Of a stretch of 64,000 nucleotides of DNA, positions 33,511 through 42,489 are shown piece by piece. The translations under genes and the position numbers were made by a program. The stretch lies in the NCBI RefSeq assembly GCF_039543185.1, contig NZ_BAABJG010000029.1, forward strand, positions 62,001 to 126,000. Direction: 5' to 3'. Source of the DNA: Paenibacillus_S vulneris. Lineage in GTDB: Bacteria; Bacillota; Bacilli; Paenibacillales; NBRC-103111. Every line of letters begins with the position of its first letter. The stretch's first letter is position 1. The notes below the pieces were generated by a model, which did not search any database, was not told where the DNA came from, and saw nothing but the letters and a program-made list of their open reading frames with translations.

Positions 33511-33939
33511 ATGAATTTTGAGGAAATGAAACAAGCCTTACTACAGCGGCTGCAGTCCCTGGGATTTAATCTCCCCGTTTACGATGAATATCCGGATCAG
33601 AATTGGCAGAAGCCTGCTTTACTACTTCATTTAGTGAGCAGCAAGCAAGTCAAGGAAGTCAATGGGAGGTATCGATATCCTACTTTGTTCAGGATCGAAT
33701 ACTACCCGGATCCGGCAGACCGGAACAGCCCATTAGGCTATCATGCGATGGCCGAACGGTTGTATGAGGAGCTGGAAACCATCGAACGGGAAGGAACCAA
33801 ATACCGGGGATATGATCTTCATCATGAAATCGCGGAGGATTCGCTCCGATTTTATATCAGCTTCGATATCCGCATGATGAAGCAGAAGCCGCCTGCAGTA
33901 AAAATGATGCATTTAGAACAGGAGGAACGGTACAAATGA
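33511..33939 (+). CDS. Phage tail terminator/completion-like protein (YqbJ/XkdJ position)
   Basis: 142 residues. Has the mixed beta-strand style of tail-completion proteins (KPALLLHLVSSKQVKEVNGRYRYPTLFRIEYYP; FYISFDIRMMKQK). In skin/PBSX elements the gene just before the YqzN-like protein and sheath encodes this function. ATG 33511 follows TTTGAGGTGG. Its stop overlaps the next start. Confidence 0.7.
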   Translation: MNFEEMKQALLQRLQSLGFNLPVYDEYPDQNWQKPALLLHLVSSKQVKEVNGRYRYPTLFRIEYYPDPADRNSPLGYHAMAERLYEELETIEREGTKYRGYDLHHEIAEDSLRFYISFDIRMMKQKPPAVKMMHLEQEERYK

Positions 33940-34124
33940 GTACAAGAAGTAAAAGTGATGAAGCTGCGGTATCCACATATACCAAGCAGCAGTTTTTGGA
34001 ATCGAGCCGGTATACGGCGCAGCAAAAAGATGTGCTGAACGCCTTACTGCAGGAGGATGCAGCTTACACCATGGAGCAAGTAAAAAAATATATGACGGAG
34101 TTTTCAAGAAAGGTGGCTAACTAA
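33936..34124 (+). CDS. YqzN/YkzM-like small phage protein (62 aa)
   Basis: 62 residues: YTKQQFLESSRYTAQQKDVLNALLQEDAAYTMEQVKKYMTEF matches the short YqzN/YkzM domain proteins found directly before the tail sheath gene in B. subtilis skin and PBSX elements. Role unknown. Overlaps the preceding gene by 4 bp (ATGA) and touches the sheath start. Confidence 0.78.
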   Translation: MSTRSKSDEAAVSTYTKQQFLESSRYTAQQKDVLNALLQEDAAYTMEQVKKYMTEFSRKVAN

Positions 34125-35441
34125 ATGGCTGGAGGAACATGGACAACGCAAAATAAAGATCGTGCAGGGGTATACATTGAATTTGTCGGTGAGGGGAAAC
34201 CGGTTGGAGCCATAGGGGACCGCGGCGTGATGACCATGCCTTTATCGCTTAGCTGGGGACCGGCGAAGCAAATGCTCAAGATTCAAGCTGGCGAGGATGT
34301 ATCCAAGCTGCTCGGATACGATGTGACGGCATCGCAGCTGCTGCTGGTTAAGGAAGCGCTGAAGCGGGTCAAGACGGTCCTTGTCTACCGCTTGAACGAA
34401 GGAGCCAAGGCGAAAGCAACGCTAGGCACTCTAACGGCAACTGCCCAATACGGCGGATTGCGCGGCAACGATATCTCCCTGGTTATCCAAAAGAATTTCG
34501 ACGACGAAACCAAATGGGATGTGAAGACGCTGCTTGCGGGGAAAATCGCAGATAGTCAATCGGTCACCGATGCGGCTGGCCTCAAGTCTAATGACTGGGT
34601 TGCATTCAGCGGAACCGGTGCTTTAACGGAAACGGCAGGAACTGCGCTGGCCGGCGGTACGGACGGTACGGTGACCAACCAGGACCATATGGACTATTTG
34701 GCGGCTGCCGAGCTGGTCGACTTCCAAACGATGGCTCTCCCGTCAACGGACAGCACCCTCAAATCGGTATACACTTCCTTCGTGCGCCGGCTTCGGGATG
34801 ATGAAGGCAAGAAGGTCCAGGTCGTGCTGGAAAACTATCCAACGGCGGACTATGAAGGCGTCATTAGCGTCAAGAACGGCGTTATTCTCTCGGATGGGAC
34901 AAGGCTGAAGGCGGCACAAGCTGTGGCATGGGTTGCTGCTGCAACGGCCGGAGCGCAGGTGAACGAATCGCTGACCTATGATGCTTACGATGATGCTGTC
35001 GACGTGGAGCCCCGCTATACCAACGAGCAGATCATCACAGCCATCAATAATGGGGAATTTGTGTTTACGCCAAGCCAAGGGAAAGCCAAGGTGGAGCTGG
35101 ACATCAATACCTTTACGGGCTTTTCTCCGGCCAAAGGCAAGGAGTTCCGCAAAAATCGGGTCATTCGCGTGCTCGACGGCATCAACAATGACTTCAAACG
35201 AATCTTCGAATCGTTCTTTATCGGAAAAGTGGACAATAACGCGGATGGCAGAAATCTACTGCGCGGCGAATGCAATTCGTACTTGAGCACATTGCAGGGA
35301 ATCAATGCGGTTCAAAACTTCGATTCTCAAAGCGACGTAGTGGTGCTGGAAGGCAATGAGGCGGATAGCGTGTATGTGGAAGTTGGAGTACAGCCGGTCG
35401 ATTCGGTTGAAAAAATTTATATGAAAGTGACGGTGCAATAA
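34125..35441 (+). CDS. xkdK: Contractile tail sheath protein
   Basis: 438 residues, the size of PBSX/skin sheaths. N-terminus GGTWTTQNKDRAGVYIEFVGEGKPVGAIGDRGVMTMPLSLSWGP, AGGTDGTVTNQDHMDYLAAAE and C-terminus YVEVGVQPVDSVEKIYMKVTV are typical of XkdK-like sheaths. The sheath contracts to drive the tube through the target envelope. Its presence shows a myovirus-type (R-type) tail rather than a flexible one. Confidence 0.93.
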   Translation: MAGGTWTTQNKDRAGVYIEFVGEGKPVGAIGDRGVMTMPLSLSWGPAKQMLKIQAGEDVSKLLGYDVTASQLLLVKEALKRVKTVLVYRLNEGAKAKATLGTLTATAQYGGLRGNDISLVIQKNFDDETKWDVKTLLAGKIADSQSVTDAAGLKSNDWVAFSGTGALTETAGTALAGGTDGTVTNQDHMDYLAAAELVDFQTMALPSTDSTLKSVYTSFVRRLRDDEGKKVQVVLENYPTADYEGVISVKNGVILSDGTRLKAAQAVAWVAAATAGAQVNESLTYDAYDDAVDVEPRYTNEQIITAINNGEFVFTPSQGKAKVELDINTFTGFSPAKGKEFRKNRVIRVLDGINNDFKRIFESFFIGKVDNNADGRNLLRGECNSYLSTLQGINAVQNFDSQSDVVVLEGNEADSVYVEVGVQPVDSVEKIYMKVTVQ

Positions 35442-35442
35442 T

Positions 35443-35907
35443 ATGTCTTTCTTAAGAGCGAGCGATACGATTTCCGGTCAAGAGGGCCGGGCTTATGCCA
35501 CAATTAACGGTCAGGTGGAAGAGATGTTCTACATCAAGAAGCTTGAGGGCAAGGTCGAAAAGGAAAAGTCTGAGGTGAAGACTCTGGGACGACGCGGCAC
35601 GCAGCATAAGGCTAAGGGCTGGAAAGGCTCAGGCAGCATGACGATTTATTACATCACCTCGGTGTTCAGAGAAATGATGCTGGATTATATCAAGCAGGGC
35701 AAGGATACCTATTTCGATGTGCAGGTGATCAACGAGGATCCGTCCTCTTCCGTAGGAAAACAAACGGTTGTCCTGAAGGGCGTGAATTTGGATAGCGTCA
35801 TTATGGCGCTGCTGGACACGGGCTCGGATGCTTTGGAAGAGGAAGTAAGCTTTACGTTTGATGATGTGGATATTCTAGACCAATTCGGAAAGCCCGTTCT
35901 GGGTTAA
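35443..35907 (+). CDS. xkdM: Tail tube protein
   Basis: 154 residues, XkdM-like: GQEGRAYATINGQVEEMFYIKKLEGKVEKEKSEVKTLGRRGTQHKAKGWKGSGSMTIYY and the C-terminal EEVSFTFDDVDILDQF. It stacks in hexameric rings inside the sheath. One base after the sheath stop. Residue and length match the skin/PBSX family. Confidence 0.92.
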   Translation: MSFLRASDTISGQEGRAYATINGQVEEMFYIKKLEGKVEKEKSEVKTLGRRGTQHKAKGWKGSGSMTIYYITSVFREMMLDYIKQGKDTYFDVQVINEDPSSSVGKQTVVLKGVNLDSVIMALLDTGSDALEEEVSFTFDDVDILDQFGKPVLG

Positions 35908-35927
35908 TTAATGGAGGGTATTAAACA

Positions 35928-36347
35928 ATGAGCGATTTGAGCGTATTCTATGCACAAAATGTTAGCGGCTTGACGGAGGAACTGGTTGTTTCGGAACGCT
36001 TTAAGGACAAGGACGGGAAGCCGGTCCCTTGGAAGCTGAGAAGTATGACGGAGGAAGAGAACGAATCGATTCGTAAGTCGGCGACCAAGCGCGTTCAAGG
36101 AAAGAGAGGTGTGGCAACGCAGGAAACCGATCCAACGGAATATATGGTGAAGCTGGCGGTTGCCAGCGTCGTATTCCCGAATCTGAAAGATGCCGAGCTG
36201 CAAAAATCCTATGGCGTCATGGGCGCAGAGAACCTTCTCCGGAAAATGCTGTTGGCAGGGGAGTATGCGGCGCTGATTGAAAAAATCCAGGAGCTTAACG
36301 CCTTCGACAAAAATATGAACGAGCTGGTCGAAGAAGCAAAAAACTAG
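35928..36347 (+). CDS. xkdN: Tail assembly chaperone, upstream (G-like) product
   Basis: 139 residues (DLSVFYAQNVSGLTEELVVSERFKDKDGKPVPWKLRSMTEEENE). XkdN-like chaperones coat the tape measure during tail building. The gene ends AAA-AAC-TAG, and the heptamer A-AAA-AAC (36338-36344) is in the exact phase for -1 slippage into the next frame. AGGGTATTAAACA precedes ATG. Confidence 0.85.
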   Translation: MSDLSVFYAQNVSGLTEELVVSERFKDKDGKPVPWKLRSMTEEENESIRKSATKRVQGKRGVATQETDPTEYMVKLAVASVVFPNLKDAELQKSYGVMGAENLLRKMLLAGEYAALIEKIQELNAFDKNMNELVEEAKN

Positions 36348-36394
36348 TTATGGAGGGGGACGGTGAGGCTAATTATGCTTACTACGCCCTCCAT
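36338..36394 (+). promoter_or_regulatory. Programmed -1 frameshift signal
   Basis: Slippery A-AAA-AAC (36338-36344), 5-nt spacer, then an 8-bp stem ATGGAGGG (36350-36357) / CCCTCCAT (36387-36394). The layout matches known -1 signals of tail chaperone G/GT pairs. Confidence 0.75.
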
Positions 36395-36517
36395 GAATTA
36401 AACATTTTACCGCATGATCTAATGAACATGACTTCCCGTCAAAGGGCCGTGATCTATGCCATGATTGATATTCGAATCGATCAGGAGAAAAAGGCCCAGG
36501 CGAAGAAAAGCAGGTAG
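36344..36517 (+). CDS. Tail assembly chaperone, frameshifted T-like extension
   Basis: The -1 frame is open from the slippery site to TAG 36515-36517 and adds about 57 residues (LVMEGDGEANYAYYALHELNILPHDLMNMTSRQRAVIYAMIDIRIDQEKKAQAKKSR) to the 139-residue protein, giving a fusion of about 196. The same segment begins with ATG 36350 and could be made alone (55 aa), but has no ribosome site 5' of it. It corresponds to XkzB in PBSX. Confidence 0.75.
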   Translation, partial: LVMEGDGEANYAYYALHELNILPHDLMNMTSRQRAVIYAMIDIRIDQEKKAQAKKSR

Positions 36518-36558
36518 CCGCAGAGCGGCTTACTTGTGCAAGAAAGGAGGGAGAGCCG

Positions 36559-38853
36559 CTGGCAACAATAGGAGCATCGTTGAAATTGGTTAAACAATTT
36601 TCACAAGCGTCAACAATATCCAAATCGGGTATGGGCACGGTTTTCAATTCTACTGTATTGTTGAAACAATCTATACAGGCTAATATCAAGATCACTGTTG
36701 CCAACGCTGCCAATGCAGTAAAGACTGCGAATATCACAAATGCAAAAATTTCAAATGTGGCGAATGTGGCAAAAGTTGCGAATGTGGCAAATGTAGCAAA
36801 GGTTGCAAATGTCGTTAATGCCGCGAAGGCTGCGGGTGCAGCTAATCCCCCAATGAACCCAGCACCGGCAATGCCTAAATTATCAGCTGGAGGATTAACA
36901 AATATATTACGCTTATTGACGTTAATCGTCCAAACGGCCAGACTGTTTAAGCTTTCCAATACCGGAGTAAAGCAAATGCAGGAGGACCTAAAGAAAATCG
37001 CCGAGCTGGAGGAAAAGGTTAATCAGCTGCAGGATAAATTGAACGGTAAGGGCAAGCAAGGCGGGGGGGCCGGGGGCGGGCTTTTGGACAAAATCAAAGG
37101 GTTGGCCGGCCAGTATTTAAACTTCGATACGTTCAAAGAGCTCGGAGGAAAAGCCCTGTCCGGCGGAATGGAGCTGCAGAAGCTGCAAGATACGTTTAAG
37201 GCAAGAACCGGTGACGATCAAGTAGGTACTGCGATGTTTCAAAAGTTCAAGGCGGATGCTGTCAAGTCGGGTGTGGACGTCAATGAATTTTTGAAGGGAA
37301 CGTTATCATTCTTTCCTCAGACCAAGAACACGAATCAACTTGAGAAAATCAATAATTTGGCGCTTCGCCTAAATGCATTCGATAACGAGGGTAAAGGACT
37401 GGGGGATAACATCTCCGTACTGAAAGAAGCGATGAGCGGAAATACCGCTTCGCTGGCAGGGCGTTACAACATGTCCGAGGCAAGCATTAAGGCTTCAAAA
37501 ATTGAGGATCTCGGAAAAGCCGGCGATTTGAATGGTTTTATAAATGCTTTTGATAAACTGCTTGAAAAGGAAAATATGGGAAAGAAAGCACTTGAAACGA
37601 TGTTAGCGACACCGGCCAAGCAAGTGGAGGCGTTGGGTAACCATTTCCAAACATCTCTCGCCACTGCTGGCCAAGGGGCATTACAAGCTCTGCAGCCTCT
37701 GCTCGCGACACTCAACACGGCATTCCAGGAAGGGAAATTTGACCCGTTTTTTAACGCACTACAAGCAGGCTTGAACGTAGTTGCTTGGCTCGTAACGTCT
37801 TTAGTGGACAGATTCCTGCAAGTATCCGATGCCATTCAAAGTAATTGGTCCACTGCCAGCAATATTATCCTGGCCGTTGCTGCAGCCATTGCTACCATGC
37901 TCATTCCTGTACTATGGGCCGCGCTTGTTCCCATATTGGAGCTGGCTCTCGCAAGCTGGCCCATCCTATTAGTAGCTGCTGCTGTAGGAATATTGGTTTA
38001 TTATCTTTTAAACTGCGGCATTACTGCAGAGCAAATTGTCGGTGTTATAGTAGGGAGTTTCATGGTGCTATATGGAGTAGTATGGAATATTGTCGCCATG
38101 CTATGGAACGTTTTCGCGAGCTTTGGAGAAGGTCTAATCAATATATTTATAGACTCGACTTATTCCGTGAAAAAACTGTTCTACGATTTAGCTGTGACAT
38201 TTGGCGGCTTCCTAATAAGCATGGCTCAGGGTGTTGAAGATTTCGCGGGCGGTTTTATGACAACCATCCTGAAGGGTATAAATGGAATTTTGAAAGGCTT
38301 TAATTGGCTGGCAGATGGAGTAAACAGCATGTTCGGACTCAATATCGGCCAAGCCAAGCTCTTTGATGAGAATAACATTCATGCCATCAGCGATAGTATG
38401 AGGGATATGATGGACCAGCTTGAGAAGCCTGTCAGTGACAAGGACGTAGCTGTCATAGGACGGATGGATTACAAGGATTTGAAGAACGAATTCGATTTTG
38501 GCTATAGCAGCGGAGCGACCCTTGTCAATAAGCTGTCTTCACTGCAAGGCTCCCTTGACCCTAACAAGCAAACCTCTATCCTGGACGGTTGGAACCAAAA
38601 AAACAATAATATCGACAGGGTTGGCGTCCTCGGCCAGATCGATGATACGGTTGACGTAACGAGCGAGGATATCAAGGTGATGCGAGACCTGGCGGAAATG
38701 CAAAATATCCAGAACTTCGTTACTTTAACCCCTACGGTTCAAGTCACAACGGGAGATATTAATAATCCGACCGATGTGAATGAGATGATTCGCCGTATTG
38801 AGGACGTTATGGTAAGAGAAATTTCTAACTCAGCCCAAGGAGTATATGGGTAA
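36559..38853 (+). CDS. Tail tape-measure protein
   Basis: About 764 residues. AAAGGAGG (36543-36550) lies 8 bp before CTG 36559, which gives the familiar N-terminus MATIGASLKLVKQ; the alternative TTG 36580 has only AGGAG 5 bp upstream. Residues ~60-105 are a low-complexity NVA/KVA repeat, then coiled coil (LKKIAELEEKVNQLQDKLNG), an AAA-free helical body, and hydrophobic segments around residues 430-560 that may insert in the target membrane. Length sets tail length (about 1.5 A per residue in phages). It follows the chaperones, as expected. Confidence 0.88.
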   Translation: MATIGASLKLVKQFSQASTISKSGMGTVFNSTVLLKQSIQANIKITVANAANAVKTANITNAKISNVANVAKVANVANVAKVANVVNAAKAAGAANPPMNPAPAMPKLSAGGLTNILRLLTLIVQTARLFKLSNTGVKQMQEDLKKIAELEEKVNQLQDKLNGKGKQGGGAGGGLLDKIKGLAGQYLNFDTFKELGGKALSGGMELQKLQDTFKARTGDDQVGTAMFQKFKADAVKSGVDVNEFLKGTLSFFPQTKNTNQLEKINNLALRLNAFDNEGKGLGDNISVLKEAMSGNTASLAGRYNMSEASIKASKIEDLGKAGDLNGFINAFDKLLEKENMGKKALETMLATPAKQVEALGNHFQTSLATAGQGALQALQPLLATLNTAFQEGKFDPFFNALQAGLNVVAWLVTSLVDRFLQVSDAIQSNWSTASNIILAVAAAIATMLIPVLWAALVPILELALASWPILLVAAAVGILVYYLLNCGITAEQIVGVIVGSFMVLYGVVWNIVAMLWNVFASFGEGLINIFIDSTYSVKKLFYDLAVTFGGFLISMAQGVEDFAGGFMTTILKGINGILKGFNWLADGVNSMFGLNIGQAKLFDENNIHAISDSMRDMMDQLEKPVSDKDVAVIGRMDYKDLKNEFDFGYSSGATLVNKLSSLQGSLDPNKQTSILDGWNQKNNNIDRVGVLGQIDDTVDVTSEDIKVMRDLAEMQNIQNFVTLTPTVQVTTGDINNPTDVNEMIRRIEDVMVREISNSAQGVYG
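36730..36830 (+). repeat. 18-bp-period repeat in the tape measure gene
   Basis: Degenerate units of AATGTGGCAAAAGTTGCG-type sequence (encoding NVAKVA) in tandem. Likely prone to length change by slippage. Confidence 0.6.
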
Positions 38854-38866
38854 TTAAGTAAAAAGT

Positions 38867-38893
38867 GCACCCTCCAGGGTGCCTTTCTTTTTT
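38867..38893 (+). terminator. Terminator after the tape measure gene
   Basis: GCACCCT-CC-AGGGTGC then CTTTCTTTTTT. It splits the tail operon into two parts or attenuates the baseplate genes. Confidence 0.75.
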
Positions 38894-38925
38894 AATGTAG
38901 GAAATAAAGGAAAGGAGTACAGCTA

Positions 38926-39663
38926 TTGAACAACTACAGAATATCGCTGAGCTGGAACAATCAAGCGGAAGGGTTCCAATTACCCGTAAATCCCGAGTCG
39001 TTGGATGTCAAAGAAGAAGGGCAGGGGAAAACCTACAATATTGTCGGCAGGGGCGGAGGCACGGATGAGACTCGGGCAGGCGAGATCAATGTCATCAAAA
39101 ATCCGAAGCTGAAGGAAGTCAGTTTCAGCAGCTTTTTCCCCAATCAGTATTACCCGTTTGTCAATGAAGAGGTCACGTTATTTGTGCCTATGTATTATGT
39201 TAACCTGATCCGAAAATGGATGGAGAGCAAGCACCCCATCCGATTTATTTTCGCGGGAGATTACAATGCTTTGGCCAAGGCAAGCGGCGTTACGGGATTA
39301 TCAGACCTCAACTTCCCTGCATCTATTGAATCCTTCGAATGGAAGCAATCGGCAGGATCCTCCGGCGATATTGAATACACCTTGAAGCTTAAGGAATATG
39401 TATTTTATTCAGCACGCGGTGTAAGCACAGTGGAATTGGAAAATGGAGAAACGGCAATAGTGCAGCAGCAGCCGATGCGCCCGGACGAGCGGGTTAAACC
39501 GGAGACGTACACTTTAAGGGCGGGGGAACAGCTGAGGGAAGTAGCAAAACGTTTGTTTGGTGATGAAAATAGATGGACTGAGCTTCAAGCATTTAACGGA
39601 ATTACAAACGATAAGGTTATGGAACTACCGGCAGGTACGTTGGTAAGAATTCCACAGTACTAG
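38926..39663 (+). CDS. xkdP: Baseplate LysM protein (XkdP-like)
   Basis: 245 residues. The N-terminal part resembles the phage hub-adaptor fold (ISLSWNNQAEGFQLPVNPESLDV), and the last ~50 residues are a LysM module (YTLRAGEQLREVAKRLFGDENRWTELQAFNGITNDKVMELPAGTLVRIP) that can bind peptidoglycan. TTG start with AAAGGAG 8 bp upstream. Confidence 0.88.
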   Translation: MNNYRISLSWNNQAEGFQLPVNPESLDVKEEGQGKTYNIVGRGGGTDETRAGEINVIKNPKLKEVSFSSFFPNQYYPFVNEEVTLFVPMYYVNLIRKWMESKHPIRFIFAGDYNALAKASGVTGLSDLNFPASIESFEWKQSAGSSGDIEYTLKLKEYVFYSARGVSTVELENGETAIVQQQPMRPDERVKPETYTLRAGEQLREVAKRLFGDENRWTELQAFNGITNDKVMELPAGTLVRIPQY

Positions 39664-39676
39664 GAGGTGGTCATAG

Positions 39677-40675
39677 ATGTTAGAGATTATCCTGGATAAT
39701 CGGGACGGTCATTTGTGGGATGTCTCAGGAATCATTTCTGATGCGACCTATAAGACAAGCCGAAAGGGCAGCGCTTCTACTTTTGAGTTTACACTGATTA
39801 AAGGCGGCTGGTACGAGGATAAGGACTTTAAGTACAACGTCGGCGATATAGTCCGCGTACGCAAGGATGGCGTCAAAGTATTCTATGGGTACATTTTTGT
39901 GATTAGCAGCGGCCGGGACGAGGAAGTCAAAATTACGGCATATGATCAAATGCGATACCTGATGGTCAATGATTACCTTCTAAAATCCGACATGACGGCT
40001 ACGGAGGTCGTACAGCATTTTGCAGATAAATACCAGTTGAAAACAGGCACGCTGATCGATACCGAGTATAAGATTCCGAAGATATCGGAGGATGGCGTGA
40101 AGACGATGGATATTATTTGCAAGGCTATGGACAATACGCTGCTCGGAACCGGCAAACAGTTCCTGCTTCTGGATGACTTCGGCGAGCTGGTTATCCAAAA
40201 CGTTGAGGATAGGGTGCTTAATCTATCCCTAGGTGACGGAAGTCTTCTGTACGATTACAAGCAAAAAGTAACCATCGAGAATTCATACAATATGGTTGTT
40301 CTCGGCCGGGACAATAAGGAGCTTGGAAAGCGCGAGCTATTTATAAAACAGGACAGCAGCAATATCGCCAAATGGGGACTGTTGATGCTGTACCAATCGG
40401 TGGACGAGAAGATGGACGATGACCAGGTGAAGAAGTCGCTGGCCAACTTGATGAATCTTAAGAATAGAGTGGGCAGAAGCTTTCAGGTGGAGGCTATTGG
40501 GGATATTCGCGTAAGAGCCGGCAGCTATTTATCTATTAACATTGCGGAAGAGGGGATTAACATGAGGTTTTTGGTCAATGAGTGTACGCATAAATTTGAA
40601 GGCAGCGACCATTCCATGTCACTCGACCTGTTTGATATCAGAATGGATGACCCTAAGGTGGTGATTGAGAAATGA
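39677..40675 (+). CDS. xkdQ: Baseplate hub protein (XkdQ/YqbQ-like)
   Basis: 332 residues, matching XkdQ: LEIILDNRDGHLWDVSGIISDATYKTSRKGSASTFEF, a gpD-like beta-barrel fold. It forms the central hub beneath the tube. GGAGGTGG precedes ATG. Its stop overlaps the next start (ATGA). Confidence 0.85.
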   Translation: MLEIILDNRDGHLWDVSGIISDATYKTSRKGSASTFEFTLIKGGWYEDKDFKYNVGDIVRVRKDGVKVFYGYIFVISSGRDEEVKITAYDQMRYLMVNDYLLKSDMTATEVVQHFADKYQLKTGTLIDTEYKIPKISEDGVKTMDIICKAMDNTLLGTGKQFLLLDDFGELVIQNVEDRVLNLSLGDGSLLYDYKQKVTIENSYNMVVLGRDNKELGKRELFIKQDSSNIAKWGLLMLYQSVDEKMDDDQVKKSLANLMNLKNRVGRSFQVEAIGDIRVRAGSYLSINIAEEGINMRFLVNECTHKFEGSDHSMSLDLFDIRMDDPKVVIEK

Positions 40676-41016
40676 GATTATTAGATTTAATCAAGCAGGC
40701 GGGGGCCGATGCGGTTCATGCCGGATATCCCGTCTCCATATTTACAGGAAATGTAACACAAGTAAATCCTCTAGAAGTGAGCTTCGATCCGCAAAGAGAG
40801 CCGCTTACGGAGGATTTTTTGCTTGTTCCGGAAAGCCTTACCCCTCTGCAATTGGATTTGAAGCATACGCATTCCATTAATGGGGGAAATACGGAAGAAG
40901 CCCTTGCCGAACCTATCGTCATTCGAAAAGGATTGGAAGCAGGCGATGTGGTGCTCCTGCTTAGAATGCAGGGCGGGCTTAAGTTCATCGTTCTGGATAA
41001 GGTGGTGGAGGGATGA
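40672..41016 (+). CDS. xkdR: Baseplate protein DUF2577 (XkdR-like)
   Basis: 114 residues: LLDLIKQAGADAVHAGYPVSIFTGNVTQVNPLEVSFDPQREPLTEDFLLVPESL is typical of DUF2577 XkdR. The C-terminal VVLLLRMQGGLKFIVLDKVVEG forms an OB-like end, probably gpV-like baseplate spike region. Overlaps its neighbours by 4 bp at each side. Confidence 0.85.
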   Translation: MRLLDLIKQAGADAVHAGYPVSIFTGNVTQVNPLEVSFDPQREPLTEDFLLVPESLTPLQLDLKHTHSINGGNTEEALAEPIVIRKGLEAGDVVLLLRMQGGLKFIVLDKVVEG

Positions 41017-41417
41017 TTCCGCAAGGCGGCATATTAGGCAAGGTGACTCAAACCGTACGGCAGCCCGGCAGGACCTACCGGATCGATCCGGGTTTGAAGA
41101 GGATCCTGGGTATGGTAGATGGTTTGGAAGCCGTAAAGCAAGCGGCATTAAAAATACTGGCGACGGAGCGGTTTGAACATATCATCTATAGCGGAAATTA
41201 CGGCAGTGAATTTTCCAATATTCCGGGACGCAGCCCGTCCTTTGTTCAAACCGAGCTGAACAGGCGAATCCGGGAAGCATTATTGCAGGATGACCGGATC
41301 AAAGACATTCAGCACTTTGAAGTCGAGATAAACGGGGATGACATTACGGCTTCCTTTACGGTTGTTTCACTGTATGGGAGTGTCGCATTAACCAAGGGGG
41401 TTGGAGAAAGTGTATGA
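41013..41417 (+). CDS. xkdS: Baseplate wedge protein DUF2634 (XkdS-like, gp25 family)
   Basis: 134 residues. TYRIDPGLKRILGMVDGLEAVKQAALKILATERFEHIIYSGNYGSE carries the gp25/W lysozyme-fold signature used in baseplate wedges (Glu-rich helix then TERF). DUF2634 in PBSX-type tails. Overlaps both neighbours. Confidence 0.87.
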   Translation: MIPQGGILGKVTQTVRQPGRTYRIDPGLKRILGMVDGLEAVKQAALKILATERFEHIIYSGNYGSEFSNIPGRSPSFVQTELNRRIREALLQDDRIKDIQHFEVEINGDDITASFTVVSLYGSVALTKGVGESV

Positions 41418-42489
41418 GCATCAAACATTTCAAGCCATTTTAAATAGAATGCTGGACCGGATTCCTTCGGATATAGATAAACGGGAAGGCAGCATCATTT
41501 ATGATGCGCTGGCACCGGCCGCATGGGAACTGGCAGGATTGTACACCGAGCTGGACATTAACCGTAATCTCTCCTTTGCCGACACAGCGGCAGGAGATTA
41601 TCTGGAGCGTCGTACGCTGGAATTTGGAATTGAACGCAAGCCTGCTACAAAATCTCTTCGCAAAGCGTTGTTCTATGGCTCGGGCAATGCTCCCTTCGAC
41701 GTGCCTATCGGCAGCCGATTCTCAGGCAGTTCACTGAATTACACCGTCATTCGAAAGCTTGCGGCCGGTGCTTTTGAATTGGAGTGCGAGACGGCGGGAG
41801 CGGCTGGAAACCAATACTACGGTACACTGCTGCCTATTAATAATTTATCCGGGCTGGCCAAAGCAGAGCTTTCGGAAGTGCTCGTGCCCGGCGAGGATGT
41901 GGAAAGCGACGCTTCGCTACGGAAGCGGTACTTTGCGACCCTGAACGAGCAGCCCTTCGGAGGCAATGTTGCCGATTATAAGAAGAAGATCGGGGATATC
42001 CCGGGCATAGGGGGAGTCAAAGTATTTCCGGTGTGGCAGGGCGGAGGGACGGTGAAATGCACTATTATTTCTTCCGACTACAGCTCACCGTCTCCCATGT
42101 TGGTTAACGATGTCCAGACCGCTATGGATCCAACCGTTAACAGCGCGGAAGGGCTTGGGTTTGCCCCTATCGGACATAAGGTCACCATAGCTGGAGTTGA
42201 GAATGTCACTCTCAATCTAGAAACAAGCCTTACGTTAGAAAATGGCATGACATTGGGACAAGTTCAAGCTGAAATCGAAGCGGTGCTCGAAGCATACTTG
42301 TTATCCTTGCGGCAAGCGTGGATGAGTGAATCACAGCTTGTTATCAGGGTCAGTCAGATTGAGGCGCGAATTCTGACCGTACCTGGTGTTACGGATGTAT
42401 CCAATACGATGCTTAATGGAGCCGGTGCTAATCTGACATTAACGAGCGAGCAAATTCCGGTGCTTGGGGTGGTGAGCTTGTTTGTCTAA
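41401..42489 (+). CDS. xkdT: Baseplate J-like wedge protein
   Basis: 362 residues, XkdT/gpJ-like: LNRMLDRIPSDIDKREGSIIYDALAPAAWELAGLYTELDINRNLSFADTAAGDYLERRTLEFGIERKPA is a clear baseplate-J start. It builds the wedge with the gp25-like protein. It overlaps xkdS by 17 bp and the next gene by 8 bp. Confidence 0.9.
   Translation: MEKVYEHQTFQAILNRMLDRIPSDIDKREGSIIYDALAPAAWELAGLYTELDINRNLSFADTAAGDYLERRTLEFGIERKPATKSLRKALFYGSGNAPFDVPIGSRFSGSSLNYTVIRKLAAGAFELECETAGAAGNQYYGTLLPINNLSGLAKAELSEVLVPGEDVESDASLRKRYFATLNEQPFGGNVADYKKKIGDIPGIGGVKVFPVWQGGGTVKCTIISSDYSSPSPMLVNDVQTAMDPTVNSAEGLGFAPIGHKVTIAGVENVTLNLETSLTLENGMTLGQVQAEIEAVLEAYLLSLRQAWMSESQLVIRVSQIEARILTVPGVTDVSNTMLNGAGANLTLTSEQIPVLGVVSLFV

Noticed and set aside
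36369..36959. Minus-strand frame with TFATFATFA repeat
   Set aside because: Mirror of the NVA/KVA repeat in the tape measure gene; not a gene.
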